Assembly: GCF_963678635.1 (NCBI RefSeq) | Contig: NW_026970889.1 | Location: forward strand, 1-49,141 | Source: Symsagittifera roscoffensis | Lineage: Eukaryota; Xenacoelomorpha; Acoela; Convolutidae | Length of the DNA: 49,141 nucleotides | Direction: 5' to 3' | In this document: positions 32,269-42,898 of the stretch, piece by piece | Position numbering within the stretch: the first letter of the stretch is position 1 | Layout of the letters: the number at the start of each line of letters is the position of its first letter | Notes under the pieces: model-generated | What the model saw: only the letters and a program-made list of their open reading frames with translations | What the model was told of the DNA's origin: nothing | Database searches by the model: none | Program-made: the position numbers and the translations under genes

Positions 32269-32353
32269 GATCCAAGGATAAGCCTTGATGATCAAATTTA
32301 AAATTTAATTAAGTAGAAAATGATTTAAGATCCAAGGATAAGCCTTGATGATC
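32269..32353 (-). repeat. Duplicated hairpin unit in the leader
   Basis: Two identical 25-nt units 60 bp apart. Each has the stem CAAGG-ataag-CCTTG bracketed by GATC on both sides, so each can fold on its own. Candidate packaging, dimerisation or translation signal. Confidence 0.6.
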
Positions 32354-32984
32354 TGGTTTTAAAATTAAGTGAATTTAAGTTTTAATAAAGTTTTAAATGT
32401 GTGTAAAGGAAAGATTTAGTGTTTTATGATGTTAGTGAGTTGATGATTGCTGTTATGTTTTAGATGATGAAGCTGGAACAACAGGATGATTTATGATTAC
32501 TAACCATTTATTGTCATGCTACTAATTTTTATTTTTATTTTCCAATAAATATTTTTCAAACATGTTTTGTATATTACTGCAGAATTTTAGGAAAACGATC
32601 TTAGATCTTTTTATCAATCGTTATTGTATATTAATAATTTTGTTTAGCGCCTGAAATGATTTTGAAGAGTAACTTCAAGGTTTTATGTTTGCAAATGGAA
32701 ATCTAAATTCATTGCAAGTAGTATTCGAAATATAAAAGTTTGTTCTGGCTTTTGCCGAACTATCATATAACTATACGGCAAGTTTCTACTTTGTCGTATG
32801 TCGTCTTTGGTTCGAGGTCTTCTTCCAATTCCGGGTAGTTCTATTATGGTTCGGAATATTGGCTCTGATCTATTGAGTCGGAGAGACATTTCAATTAAAT
32901 TATTGTCGTATAACATTTTGTAAATGTTTTTGTCTAATTTCTAATCTATTTTTGGTTAATTCTAATCTAGTAAGGTCTTGTTCG

Positions 32985-33002
32985 AGACTTATGGTCGCAC
33001 CA
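32985..33002 (-). promoter_or_regulatory. Primer binding site of the 18.85-kb element
   Basis: Two bases inside the 5' LTR the sense strand reads TGGTGCGACCATAAGTCT, starting with the TGG expected from a tRNA CCA end. The priming tRNA was not identified. It differs from the serine-type PBS of the other two Ty3/gypsy elements here. Confidence 0.6.
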
Positions 33003-33004
33003 GA

Positions 33005-33412
33005 TGAGTTAGGACCGAAGTGTAACTCATAGAGTAATTTCGGATAGGGTACACCGTCTGCTCGTCACGCTATCTTATTTTCGGCCGGATAGATTCGTGC
33101 AACTTCTTAGTCTAATACCGATCCTAATCTTACTCTTATACTATCTAGTCTCAGGTTGTTTAACTAGTCTCTGCTAGGCTCAATAGATCTAGGGTATACT
33201 GGTTTATTGCGGCTGCTGAAGTGCTCGGGAGAGTCCAACTAATTTCTAAGTTAAATTCAAATCTCTCTGGTGCTGAAATTACAAGTAACTTCAGCACTTA
33301 CAAATAAGTGGGTTGTTAGTTAGATGGATCATGATTGGTTAATATTAAATACTTTACATTGGTAAAACATTTAATTTATCCAATCATAAAATATAGTTTA
33401 GATCAGGTTCCA
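33005..33412 (-). repeat. 5' LTR of the 18.85-kb element
   Basis: Same 408 bp as 14560-14967, with no difference noticed. The outer end is followed by the GTAA target duplicate (33413-33416). The AATAAA equivalent is at 33208-33203. Confidence 0.93.
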
Positions 33413-34296
33413 GTAACTTAAAGAGTAGAAGCTTGAATTTATGTTTTAATTTGTCCACTAGAGCCAAATTTTAGAAATTTAAATCGGAAAAACCAAAGGC
33501 CTTGGTTTTTTGGCTGTTTTTTAACAAAATAAGGTGCAAAAAGGGTTAGCATATCAATTTCTTTTTAACTTGACCAACCAAAAATAAAAATGTTGTCGGG
33601 TAAGCAAAAGAGCCAAAGATTACAGATTTATATAGCAATTCGATATGGGAAGTCGGAAACTTTACATGGGATTTCGGAAAAAATTTGTGTTGGCTTGTCT
33701 CATCTTCATCAGTTTTGGCTTGTTTTTACAACGAATTGGTCTTGAATTATTACCTCGTTTTTCTGATGCAAGTAAGTAATTAAATATCTGCTACATAGTT
33801 TCCAGATTCTTTTAGCGAAATCATCCTGAAGATTTTTTGTCCTCTTGTTTTAGGAAAAAGACTTCTAATTAACTCACGCTGAACTTTTTTGCGGTTTGAG
33901 TGTCTTCACGGTTTGACTTCTAATCATTTCAGATCATTTCATTTAATAAAAGAACATCAAATTCCACTAACGAACAGCAAAAAGCTGAAGGTCTCAAAAA
34001 GCGTTATCAATTTTTAATTTTGAGCGGCGATTTTTTCTTTTAGATTTTCAAGCGAACTCAAAAATTGACCTGCTAATCCAATTTTCTCAGCTTTATTTTT
34101 TGTCAAAAATCCAGAAAATGTTATGGCTTTGCTTTTTGACATACAGAAAGGGTGTTTTTCGAAAAAACAAGTCAGTACTTACGCTCGTTTTCACAGTCCC
34201 CTCACCTTTCCAGCCCGCACCGAGCGCGATCAATTATAATAGATTATATTGTCAATTTTAGTCAATTTTTTGTCATTTATAATCATGTAACCTACT
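33413..34296. other. Host flank, no gene seen
   Basis: Unique-looking AT-rich DNA, repeated at 36268-37150 in the right copy. Longest frames are under 90 codons and identical in both copies. It grades into CA-rich satellite at about 34297. Confidence 0.6.
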
Positions 34297-34459
34297 CACA
34301 TACACACAGACATCCACACACACCAACAACTAAGCATACAGACAAGACAGCCTGTGACATCTATCCTCCAGCCCACAAACACAACACCCACCCACCCAGG
34401 CACAAACAGACATAGACATACAAGCAAAACATTCACACTGATAGACATAGACACCCATG

Positions 34460-34689
34460 TGTGAGGGGCTACATATTTAGATGTCAATCAATTTAGTTGC
34501 TATCCTTTATTTACTTATCTCTGAGAGTTCTCATATTATAATTAAGTGTGAGTTTGGTACCTGCCTGTCAATCAGCCTAGAGCTGTCTAGCTGTTATGTG
34601 TTGACCCCTAGTTGAGTCACTTATTTATGCGAACTAGAAATCAGTTGAATTCAGTCTTTAACAATTAACGTTTTGACTAACCCTTGTCA
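34460..34689 (+). repeat. Solo LTR (230 bp) of the second Ty3/gypsy family
   Basis: TGTGAGG...CTTGTCA, 230 bp. It is the same family as 37315-37544 and 42669-42898 and lies at the same position in the duplicated host segment as the full element. It matches the 3' LTR at seven of the eight sites that distinguish the two LTRs and the 5' LTR at the first one. Confidence 0.9.
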
Positions 34690-36115
34690 AAACATTTTGA
34701 CCACACAGGCACACACAGACATAGACATACAAGCAAAACGTATACACTGATAGACATAGACACCCATGCCCAAACAAAACAACAAACCCACATACGCAGA
34801 CGCGTGCACAGACAAAGAAACCCCCTCCCACACATCCACATACAAACAAACACATATAGACACAGACACAGACACTCTCCCACAAACAAATGCACACACG
34901 CACACGCACACACCAGCCCAAACATACACATACATAAAAGCACCCATAAACACACTGAAATACGTAGAGACAAGCACACGTACACACACACAGACCCGTC
35001 AACACACATACAAACTCAACCACCGACATAAACACACACGTATACATATACTTACACACACAAACACATACAGACTACTGACAGACAGAGACATCCACAC
35101 ACAGACAGACTGTATTACACACCTAGAAACACATGCAGAAGGAAACATACAACCGAACACCGGCTCCTACCCACACACACACATAAATCCACACCCTCAC
35201 ACATAAAAACGCCAAAACACACATACACGCAACATAAAAAGACACCCTCACTCACATACTTACAACCACCTAAAAACACACAATGACAGACTTAAACATC
35301 CATACACACCCACACACGCACACACACACAGACAGAAACACACGCATACACAGAAAAACACAGACACAACCACACAAACATATACATACCTTTACACACA
35401 CAAATACTCACAGACTGACAGACACTGACATCAACACCCAGACAGACAGTTTTACACTCACAAACATACACAGACCGAAACAGACAACCAAAACCAAACA
35501 CACACGCACCCACCCCCTCATGCACGCACACACATACACACCCACACCCCCACACACATATCAATACGCCAATACACCCATACACACAAAACAGACAATG
35601 ACACCCTCACCCACACCTTTACAAAAACCTTAAAACACAGACAGACGTAGACACCTACACACACTCTCAAGCAAACAAACACAAACAAACACAAACACAC
35701 ACACATACCAACACAAACCGACAGACAAACAGACAGACACAGACACACGCACACAGTTACACCCACACACCCTCACATGCACACACAAACACACTCATAA
35801 ACACAGACACACTCACTGAAAGACATAGACACCCACACACACAGCCAGATATTGACACCAACTCACATAACCACACACAACCACATACACACACAACCAT
35901 ACCAACATACAATTACACGCACATATACGCATAGACTGACTGACACAAACATCCACACACAGACAGACAGATGGACAAACATACACAAACGCACATAAGA
36001 AATCACAGACAGCCATCCTCACAAACCCACCCCACAGATCAAGACAGACACACACACTGACAGACATCGATTTCCACAAACACAAAGACAGACACAGAAA
36101 TCCACACACACACAA

Positions 36116-36207
<92 letters not shown>

Positions 36208-36209
36208 GA
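34690..36209. repeat. CA-rich satellite, left copy, ending in (GA)n
   Basis: Irregular mixture of CACA, CAGACA and ATACA words with phrases such as GACATAGACACCCA. It ends in a (GA)n tract at about 36132-36209. It matches 42899 to about 44430 nearly base for base. Long frames on either strand (His/Thr-rich or Cys/Val-rich) are by-products of the repeat. Confidence 0.9.
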
Positions 36210-37314
36210 ATGAAAAAATTTATCAAATGTTTCAGCAAAATTTGCCTGAAGAGTTTCATACAATTGGGTAACTTAAAGAGTAGAAGCTTGAATTTATGTT
36301 TTAATTTGTCCACTAGAGCCAAATTTTAGAAATTTAAATCGGAAAAACCAAAGGCCTTGGTTTTTTGGCCGTTTTTTAACAAAATAAGGTGCAAAAAGGG
36401 TTAGCATATCAATTTCTTTTTAACTTGACCAACCAAAAATAAAAATGTTGTCGGGTAAGCAAAAGAGCCAAAGATTACAGATTAATATAGCAATTCGATA
36501 TGGGAAGTCGGAAACTTTACATGGGGTTTCGGAAAAAATTTGTGTTGGCTTGTCTCATCTTCATCAGTTTTGGCTTGTTTTTACAACGAATTGGTCTTGA
36601 ATTATTACCTCGTTTTTCTGATGCAAGTAAGTAATTAAATATCTGCTACATAGTTTCCAGATTCTTTTAGCGAAATCATCCTGAAGATTTTTTGTCCTCT
36701 TGTTTTAGGAAAAAGACTTCTAATTAACTCACGCTGAACTTTTTTGCGGTTTGAGTGTCTTCACGGTTTGACTTCTAATCATTTCAGATCATTTCATTTA
36801 ATAAAAGAACATCAAATTCCACTAACGAACAGCAAAAAGCTGAAGGTCTCAAAAAGCGTTATCAATTTTTAATTTTGAGCGGCGATTTTTTCTTTTAGAT
36901 TTTCAAGCGAACTCAAAAATTGACCTGCTAATCCAATTTTCTCAGCTTTATTTTTTGTCAAAAATCCAGAAAATGTTATGGCTTTGCTTTTTGACATACA
37001 GAAAGGGTGTTTTTCGAAAAAACAAGTCAGTACTTACGCTCGTTTTCACAGTCCCCTCACCTTTCCAGCCCGCACCGAGCGCGATCAATTATAATAGATT
37101 ATATTGTCAATTTTAGTCAATTTTTTGTCATTTATAATCATGTAACCTACTCACATACACACAGACATCCACACACACCAACAACTAAGCATACAGACAA
37201 GACAGCCTGTGACATCTATCCTCCAGCCCACAAACACAACACCCACCCACCCAGGCACAAACAGACATAGACATACAAGCAAAACATTCACACTGATAGA
37301 CATAGACACCCATG
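36210..37314. repeat. Right copy of the duplicated host flank, with the empty target site
   Basis: Same 1,105 bp as 14498-14559 plus 33417-34459 with few base changes. GTAA at 36268-36271 is the unoccupied insertion site of the 18.85-kb element. No gene seen; the last 160 bp are CA-rich satellite. Confidence 0.9.
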
Positions 37315-37544
37315 TGTGAGGGGCTACATATTTAGATGTCAATCAATTTAGTTGCTATCCTTTATTTACTTATCTCTGAGAGTTCTCATATCATAATTAA
37401 GGGTGAGTTTGGTACCTGCCTGTCAATCAGCCTAGAGCTGTCTAGCTGTTATGTGTTGACCTCTAGTTCAGTCTCTTATTTATGCGAACTAGAAATCAGT
37501 TGAATTCAGTCTTTAACAACTAACGTTTTGACTAACCCTTGTTA
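37315..37544 (+). repeat. 5' LTR of the 5.58-kb element
   Basis: Starts TGTGAGG and ends CTTGTTA; the solo and 3' LTRs end TCA, so TTA is probably a C-to-T change of the canonical CA end. It is followed immediately by the PBS. Confidence 0.88.
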
Positions 37545-38822
37545 TGGCGCAGTCAGCGGATGTAGGGGAGAAAACCCCCTTGGAATTGTGGCATTCTGGC
37601 CTCCGAATCAAGCGGAACCACAACTCTTATGGGAGCACTGGAAACAGAGATTTCATTGGGCAATGGTGGCGAAACATGGACTAGTGTCGTCGGAATTTTT
37701 ATTTCCATCAACATTAACTGATGCGCAGATTAATGATTTGGGTGAAATTGGTGGCAAACCAAGGGAAGAAGGTGAACGTACACTGATATCGAATCTGTAC
37801 CTATGCCTGGGACACGAGGGACAGCGAGCCTTGCATAATCAGCATCCACACTTGAATATGGAAACACTACGATACCCATGATTTTTGGATACCTGTGTAG
37901 CTCTTTTCCAGAAAGAGCGAAACGAGACGTATGAGATGTACCAGATGTTGTCCAGGAAAAAAAAGAGGGAGAAAGCTTAGAATCGTTCTATGAAGAACTC
38001 AGCGGAATGGCGGCGAGATGCAATTTGGGTACCCAAGAGCGGAAAATGGTGAGAGACATATTTATATTCAATATGAGGAATAGGGACGCCCAGAACGAGC
38101 TGTGTCGGGAAACTAAGACTCCGGAGGAAGCATTAAGCATCGCAATGTCGTATGAAAGAGGATACAAGTACGCAAAGACTTACAAGGGCGTCGCATCCGG
38201 CTCCACGGGAACGGCCTATCCATCGCCAGGGGGTTCCCTGCAGATCAAAGCGGAACCAATCAGCAATAATCGTGGATCCTGGGAACGAGGAATGCCAAGG
38301 GGACGGGGCCAAAATCGGGGAGGAGGTCGAACACAAGAACGAATGCAAGAACGGAGATGTTACAATTGCGATCAACCGAACTTCACCCCAGAACACCGAC
38401 AACGATGCCCAGCAAGAGCCGTCACATGCAATTTTTGCAAAAAGGTCGGGCACTTTGAGAGGACTTGTCGGGGAAAACGACATTCAAGGGGGGGACAACC
38501 GGTTGGACCAATCCAAAGGGATGAGCTATTTGAGGAAGAGGATACTCCCTCGGAGGACGTGGGGTCCCAAGTTGCGGCAAATTCAGTAGGTTTTGTTAAA
38601 CGAGAACACCACAGCTGGTCATCAGAAAGTTCAGACGACTACCTGGTTATGGCAATTAGACGGAAGAAAGAAACATTATTGAATGTTGCCGGACCTAAGC
38701 TTAAAATATATATTAATGGACACCCGATGAACATCTGGATCGACAGCGGATCGCCAATATCCATATTAACACTGGACGACTTGAGGAAAACAGTGGGAAG
38801 AGCGAGAATCAATTTGAAATAA
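37544..38822 (+). pseudogene. gag-protease of the 5.58-kb element, broken
   Basis: ATG at 37544 reads MAQSADVGEKTPLELWHSG. The gag proper continues in another frame with AEPQLLWEHWKQRFHW, LGHEGQRALHNQHPHL and a TGA (37879), then, after a further shift, LESFYEELSGMAARCNLG, ETKTPEEALSIAMSYE and the zinc region CYNCDQPNFTPEHRQRC plus CNFCKKVGHFERTC (38358-38475). The protease strand NIWIDSGSPISILTLDD (38730-38780) has an intact DSG. An in-frame TAA at 38820 precedes the protease C-terminal part MLGRMELELASNGW and YVGRDLNGKLGLQLM (38874-39000), which is otherwise in the same frame. The breaks make it a pseudogene. Confidence 0.85.
37545..37560 (+). promoter_or_regulatory. Primer binding site, probably tRNA-Ser
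   Basis: TGGCGCAGTCAGCGGA, with the first 10 bases as expected for the complement of a serine tRNA 3' end. It overlaps the gag start: ATG is made of the last A of the LTR plus TG. Confidence 0.6.
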
Positions 38823-39057
38823 GATGACGTTGAAGATGACGAATTTCGGGACTACAGCAACAATCGGATCAAGATGTTGGGCAGAATGGAACTTGAGTTA
38901 GCATCCAACGGCTGGAAGACGAAGGCAGTAGTCCGAGTCATTGGGGGGACCAGACCATACGTGGGACGTGACTTGAATGGGAAACTCGGACTCCAGTTGA
39001 TGCAAGCAGATCCAAGGGAGGAAGTGATGAATATCCAGGGGACGGAAGACAGTTCAT

Positions 39058-39900
39058 GTGAGAAGGAGCACGTCGGAGAATCGGAGGATGAGCAGATGGA
39101 CCAATGGCAACTATACTTCAGTAAGCTATTCCCAAAACTTTTTACTAGAATCGGAAAAATTAGAAACTATGGTTCAAGCTGAATTTTTCAAAAATCTTGT
39201 ACCAGTGCAGCAGAAGGGACGGAGAGTGCCGGTAACGCTCCAAGAAAAGATAGACAAGGAGATTGATAAGCTATTAACCCAGGGACATATAGAAAAGTTG
39301 AAAGAATATTCGGATCGATATTTTGTTTCTCCGATCGTCATCGCCGTAAAAAAAGACGGTTCCGTGAAATTAGCGTTGGAATCTCAAGAGCTTAATAAAC
39401 AAGTTCATAGAAACAAATACTAAATGCCAAACATAGAAGAACTTGTAGATACAATAGGACAATTTATTTCCGAGAAAAAACAAGGGGAGTTGTATTTTAC
39501 CACGATGGATCTAACGTACGCGTATGCGCAACTACAACCTAGTGAGGAAACAAGCGTACACTGCATTTTTTCTTTGATGGGTGGACGGTCGACAGGAACA
39601 TAACGATTCCGGACAGGATTTTACGGGCTAATGCCGGCAGAGATCAAATGGGTAATGGACTCAATTTTGAACGAATTCCCACAAGCGAACGCGTTTATTG
39701 ATTATTTTTTGGTTACAACCAATGGAACGGAAGTGGAACATATCACCTTGGTTGAAAAGATCCTCAGGAAACTAAATCGCGAAAACATCTCGCTGAAATT
39801 ACCAAAATGCGAGTTTGCGAAACGAGAATGTGAGTGGCTCGGTCATCGTAAAACCGAAACGGGGGTAACGCCTCTTAAACGTAAAACATCACCGATTGAC
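39058..39900 (+). pseudogene. RT of the 5.58-kb element with altered active site
   Basis: One frame carries VPVTLQEKIDKEIDKLL, VSPIVIAVKKDGSVKLALES, a TAA (39421), MPNIEELVDTIGQF, LYFTTMDLTYAYAQL, a TAA (39601), TGFYGL, MPAEIKWVMDSIL and CEFAKRECEWLGH. The polymerase box reads FIDYF (39694-39708) where FIDD or YIDD is needed, so the second catalytic Asp is lost. Two codons (TD) are missing between FYGL and MPAE. The first catalytic Asp (TTMDLTYA) remains. Confidence 0.85.
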
Positions 39901-40740
39901 GCATTTGACTTTGTAATAGAACACAAACCAGGCGCCATAATCGGAATAGCGGATTTCTTGTCAAGACACCCTAGCGAACCCCCTAAACCGATAAGTCAAT
40001 ATAATAACTTGTTCACCAATGCAAAAATCGCTTCAATTAGAAAAAACCTTGGTTTCACAAATGATTTAAAATCCCTTGGTAAACGAAATCATCAGGACAC
40101 TAAAAGAACTGGTTCTAAACAGTCTAGACAGTTCTCATCCAATCAAAATCGAGAACGGAAAACATGCTTACAAACAGCGACGGTTGAGGGCGGAAAGTCA
40201 TGCGTGAAAACACCGACCAATAGAAAACGATCCCTTTGCATAACGCTTAAATCAAAAAAGTCCAAGGGACATTCAGTGTACTCTATAAATCGTTCCCTGG
40301 AAGAAGGTTAAATCGGCCTAAATCAAATAATTCAAACAAAATGGATATCGATTCGACTTGTTCTTTCCCAGTGATTGAAATTGATTCTCAAACTAACTCT
40401 CCGAATAGACTACACTCTCAGATCAAATCTCCGCTTAGATTAGATGAAAACCTATTGAGTAGCGATGAAATAGCTGTTATTAACCGTGAAATTGTTGCCA
40501 ATACAAAAAATACACGAGATTCAAAGATTAACACAGTACTTTCTATCCCCTCGAAGTTCCCAGGCGAGCCGTTAAACCTAATCAGCAAATTATGTCTATC
40601 ATTCCCCGTGATTCCCCATCATTCCCCAAAGTTATCAAGAAATCCCAAGCGTTACCAGAACTATTTACTTTGGAATTTGTTGCCTCGAACATACCGGCGG
40701 ATGTGAATTTACTACGAGTTAAAGAAGCATTGGAGAAGAA
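39870..40740 (+). pseudogene. Deletion joint, RNase H tail and linker
   Basis: Within one open frame the RT thumb (TETGVTPLKRKTSPI) passes directly into the end of RNase H (FDFVIEHKPGAIIGIADFLSRHPS) at about 39885-39905. The whole RT connection and most of RNase H are absent. The frame continues as a Lys/Ser-rich linker to 40311. A second linker frame (40341-40706) is Ser/Asn-rich and lacks known motifs. Confidence 0.75.
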
Positions 40741-41540
40741 GTTTAAAGGAAGAACTACTGAAGATCGGGAAGTACTGGGACCAATACACAAACAATTTGT
40801 CACTACGAGATGATTGTGTTTGGCTAGATGGACGGCTGGTCATTCCCTTGCCATTACAAGTCCCAATTGAATCGAGGATACATTATTACCATCATGGTAA
40901 AAGAAACATGTATGAAGCAGCGCGTGACGTTTGGTATCCCTACATGTACCGCAGTTTGGCAGCGAAGGCCACGTACTTTCAGCAATGCACGGACGCGGGT
41001 AAGAACCTAAAAACGTTATTACCCAAGGGAGACGTGGGGAAGGTCCCTAAACCAAGGGAACCGAATGAATGTATACAGTTGGATTTCTGGGGGCCAATAA
41101 GCTATTTGAATGAAAGTAAGAAATATGTCTTAGTTGCTACGGACCGTTTTTTGAGGTGGCCATCAGCGATGGTTACTACCACCAACACTTCAGATAAAAT
41201 TTTAAAATTTCTCGATAAATACATAACTCAACATGGAGTACCTCGGAAAATCCACGTCGATCAGGGATCATGTTTTACATCTAATAAGTTTAAAAGCTTC
41301 TGTAACAGCGAAGGCATCGAGCTAGTGTCCTCCCCAGTAAACGATCATCGGGGAATTTTATCCTCACTTATGCATCTGAAAAAGAACATAAGTCTTTAGA
41401 ATCTATGGTCGATAAAGCGCTAGGCGCGTTACGATTTTCCAAAAGTGCAACGACTAAATTAACACCTTTTGAAGCTCACCACGGCCGGGAGGCGAACACC
41501 GTTTTACGCAACCGTACGAAAAAACCTAGTTTGAAAAATC
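40741..41540 (+). pseudogene. Integrase of the 5.58-kb element, broken near the catalytic Glu
   Basis: IESRIHYYHHGKRNMYEAAR, VWYPYMYRSL and YFQQCTDAGKN form the zinc-domain region (second Cys altered). The core has CIQLDFWGPISY (Asp), YITQHGVPRKIHVDQGSCF (second Asp) and LVSSPVNDHRG, after which an indel destroys the segment that should hold the catalytic Glu. KSATTKLTPFEAHHGREANT (41437-41500) is the following conserved block in a shifted frame. Confidence 0.85.
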
Positions 41541-42498
41541 TGAATTGGAAGAACGTCTTAAAACAAAATGTTTGTGTTTAGACAAAAATGATCCTGAAAT
41601 GAGCAAAATAGCATTCCCACAGCACCCAAACTGGGAGAAAAGGTCGGATTTGACGTACGCTCCAGCTCTAAGAAAGTTAACGATCATTCTTGATAGCGAC
41701 CAGCAATTGGACACGTGCCCAGGGGAGGTATCGGGGGTTGACCCGAAAATCCAAGGGAGTGGAGGCGCAGGCCCTAAAATCCAAGGGAGTGGAGGCGCAG
41801 GCGATCTGTATCAGCGCACCACCAGCAAGACCTTGAATCGGTATAAACTTTTAAAATCTAATGTAATCTCCGAGTCTAAACATACTATCAAGCTAAAAAA
41901 CGGATCTGTTGTTAGGAAAAGTGCAGTGGCAGTAAAGCCAAAACCCACCCTTCCCATAAAACGGAAGCTGGCCACGCTCAAGGAAATGTTATCGAGTTCG
42001 AAGAAGGGGGCAATCGAGAGCCCGAAATAAAAGAGGCCAAAGGCTAAGTAGCAAGAACTTGTAGACATCTTTCAGTCTGACAGTTCAGATAGTGAGGATT
42101 ACCAGCCACTCAATAGCATACCAGCACGATTACCAGTTGAAGTGTTAGCGAGACACGAAGCAATTGCGGCGGGACAAGGCCCAAGCGGTAGTACAGAAGT
42201 AGTAGAACACGGAGCGGGAGCAAGAGCGAAGCCTAAAGTGACGAAAGCGAAGCGAGGAAAAGGGGGTCAAGAGAAACGTGGAAAGGGAAGTCAGAACCGA
42301 CCGGCGCTAGTTGCGAGAGAATGCCTTGTGAACAGCAGCCAAGAGGAAGACGTCGAATCTGGCAGTCAAAGTGAAAGCTCGGGAACCAGAAAAAGTACCA
42401 GAAGAAGGAAGCCACTAGATAAAATGGGAGGAGTCATGATTGACAATATCCAAGGGGCTGAGCAGAAAGGAAAACATCCAGGGGATGAAAACAAGTGA
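41541..42498 (+). pseudogene. Integrase C-terminal domain and basic tail
   Basis: The frame 41545-42030 includes a 10-residue unit PKIQGSGGAG twice in tandem and TLNRYKLLKSNVISES followed by HTIKLKNGSVVRKSAVAVKP, a small beta-barrel-like C-terminal domain. After a TAA, 42142-42498 codes for a very basic, Gly/Ser-rich stretch that ends STRRRKPLDKMGG. Such tails are usual at the end of this lineage's Pol. Confidence 0.7.
41742..41801 (+). repeat. Two tandem 30-bp units
   Basis: Units 41742-41771 and 41772-41801 differ only near CCCGAAAAT/CCCTAAAAT. Each adds ten residues to the integrase tail in frame. Confidence 0.8.
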
Positions 42499-42668
42499 AC
42501 CTTAACTTGAAACTCCTTTCAAAACTCGTTACCCAGGGAGAGGGATGGCCATAAGCCTAAAACTCAAGTTTGTTGTTGATGTGCTAGTTGCGGCGGCATG
42601 TTGTATGTTATTAATTATTATATTAAACTTAAATTATTATGTATTTAAATTTTACATGCGTACGGAAA
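42499..42668 (+). other. Noncoding end of the element before the 3' LTR
   Basis: Short AT-rich stretch. Only GGAAA directly precedes the LTR, so the polypurine tract is weak or eroded. A purine block GGGAGAGGGA lies at about 42535. Confidence 0.4.
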
Positions 42669-42898
42669 TGTGAGGGGCTACATATTTAGATGTCAATCAA
42701 TTTAGTTGCTATCCTTTATTTACTTATCTCTGAGAATTCTCATATTATAATTAAGTGTGAGTTTGGTACCTGCCTGTCAATCAGCCTAGAGCTGTCTAGC
42801 TGTTATGTGTTGACCCCTAGTTGAGTCACTTATTTATGCGAACTAGAAATCAGTTGAATTCAGTCTTTAACAATTAACGTTTTGACTAACCCTTGTCA
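42669..42898 (+). repeat. 3' LTR of the 5.58-kb element
   Basis: 230 bp, TGTGAGG...CTTGTCA. Eight differences from the 5' LTR and one from the solo LTR at 34460. Confidence 0.9.

Larger units (their letters stand above)
31752..33004 (-). other. 1.25-kb leader of the 18.85-kb element
   Basis: No long frame. It contains two identical 25-nt hairpin units (32269-32293, 32329-32353), four imperfect copies of a (C/T)TGGGTCT...GGTTGG...ATCGA motif between 31840 and 32230, and GTAAGT splice-donor-like sites whose G lies at 31938 and 32054. The length and repeats suggest a structured RNA leader. ATG-initiated short frames such as 32683-32916 are not convincing genes. Confidence 0.6.
14560..33412 (-). 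mobile_element. 18.85-kb retrovirus-like Ty3/gypsy element with envelope and accessory genes
   Basis: Two 408-bp LTRs with TG...CA ends bound it, and 4-bp direct repeats GTAA (14556-14559 and 33413-33416) flank it. The uninterrupted site occurs once at 36268-36271 in the right copy of the host duplication, which proves the boundaries. All genes read leftward: leader, 155-codon ORF, gag-pol, two small hydrophobic ORFs, an ATG-less 378-codon frame, envelope-like ORF, 599-codon ORF, and a long 3' untranslated region. The LTRs read as identical, so the insertion is recent. Almost all frames are intact; the one clear break is an in-frame TGA in pol. Coding DNA is very A-rich on the sense strand. 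Confidence 0.93.
14498..36209 (+). repeat. Left copy of a tandem duplication, interrupted by the 18.85-kb element
   Basis: 14498-14559 plus 33417-34459 equals 36210-37314 in length (1,105 bp each) with only a few base changes. The following 230-bp LTR and CA-rich satellite (34460-36209) match the solo LTR position, the 3' LTR and 42899 onward in the right copy. Without the 18,857-bp insertion the unit is about 2,855 bp. The junction lies in a (GA)n tract at about 36209. Confidence 0.85.
37315..42898 (+). mobile_element. Full-length but dead Ty3/gypsy element with 230-bp LTRs
   Basis: LTR, serine-type PBS, gag with double zinc knuckle, protease, RT, a remnant of RNase H, integrase, basic tail, LTR; 5,584 bp. 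The LTRs differ at 8 of 230 positions. The internal region is more GC-rich than its surroundings. Several stops, frameshifts, an altered RT active site and a large deletion make it non-autonomous. No short target duplication is evident because the flanks are satellite. Confidence 0.9.

Noticed and set aside
32683-32916. 77-codon - strand frame in the leader as a gene
   Set aside because: Short, no motif, lies in the leader just inside the 5' LTR.
34400-34768. Near-identical 60-bp direct repeats on both sides of the solo LTR (34400-34459, 34709-34768)
   Set aside because: Too long for a target duplication and made of satellite words; more likely array units than insertion footprint.
34658-36322. 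Many long Cys/Val-rich (- strand) and His/Thr-rich (+ strand) open frames
   Set aside because: They are translations of the CA/CAGACA satellite, which rarely forms stops; no domain or non-repeat sequence.
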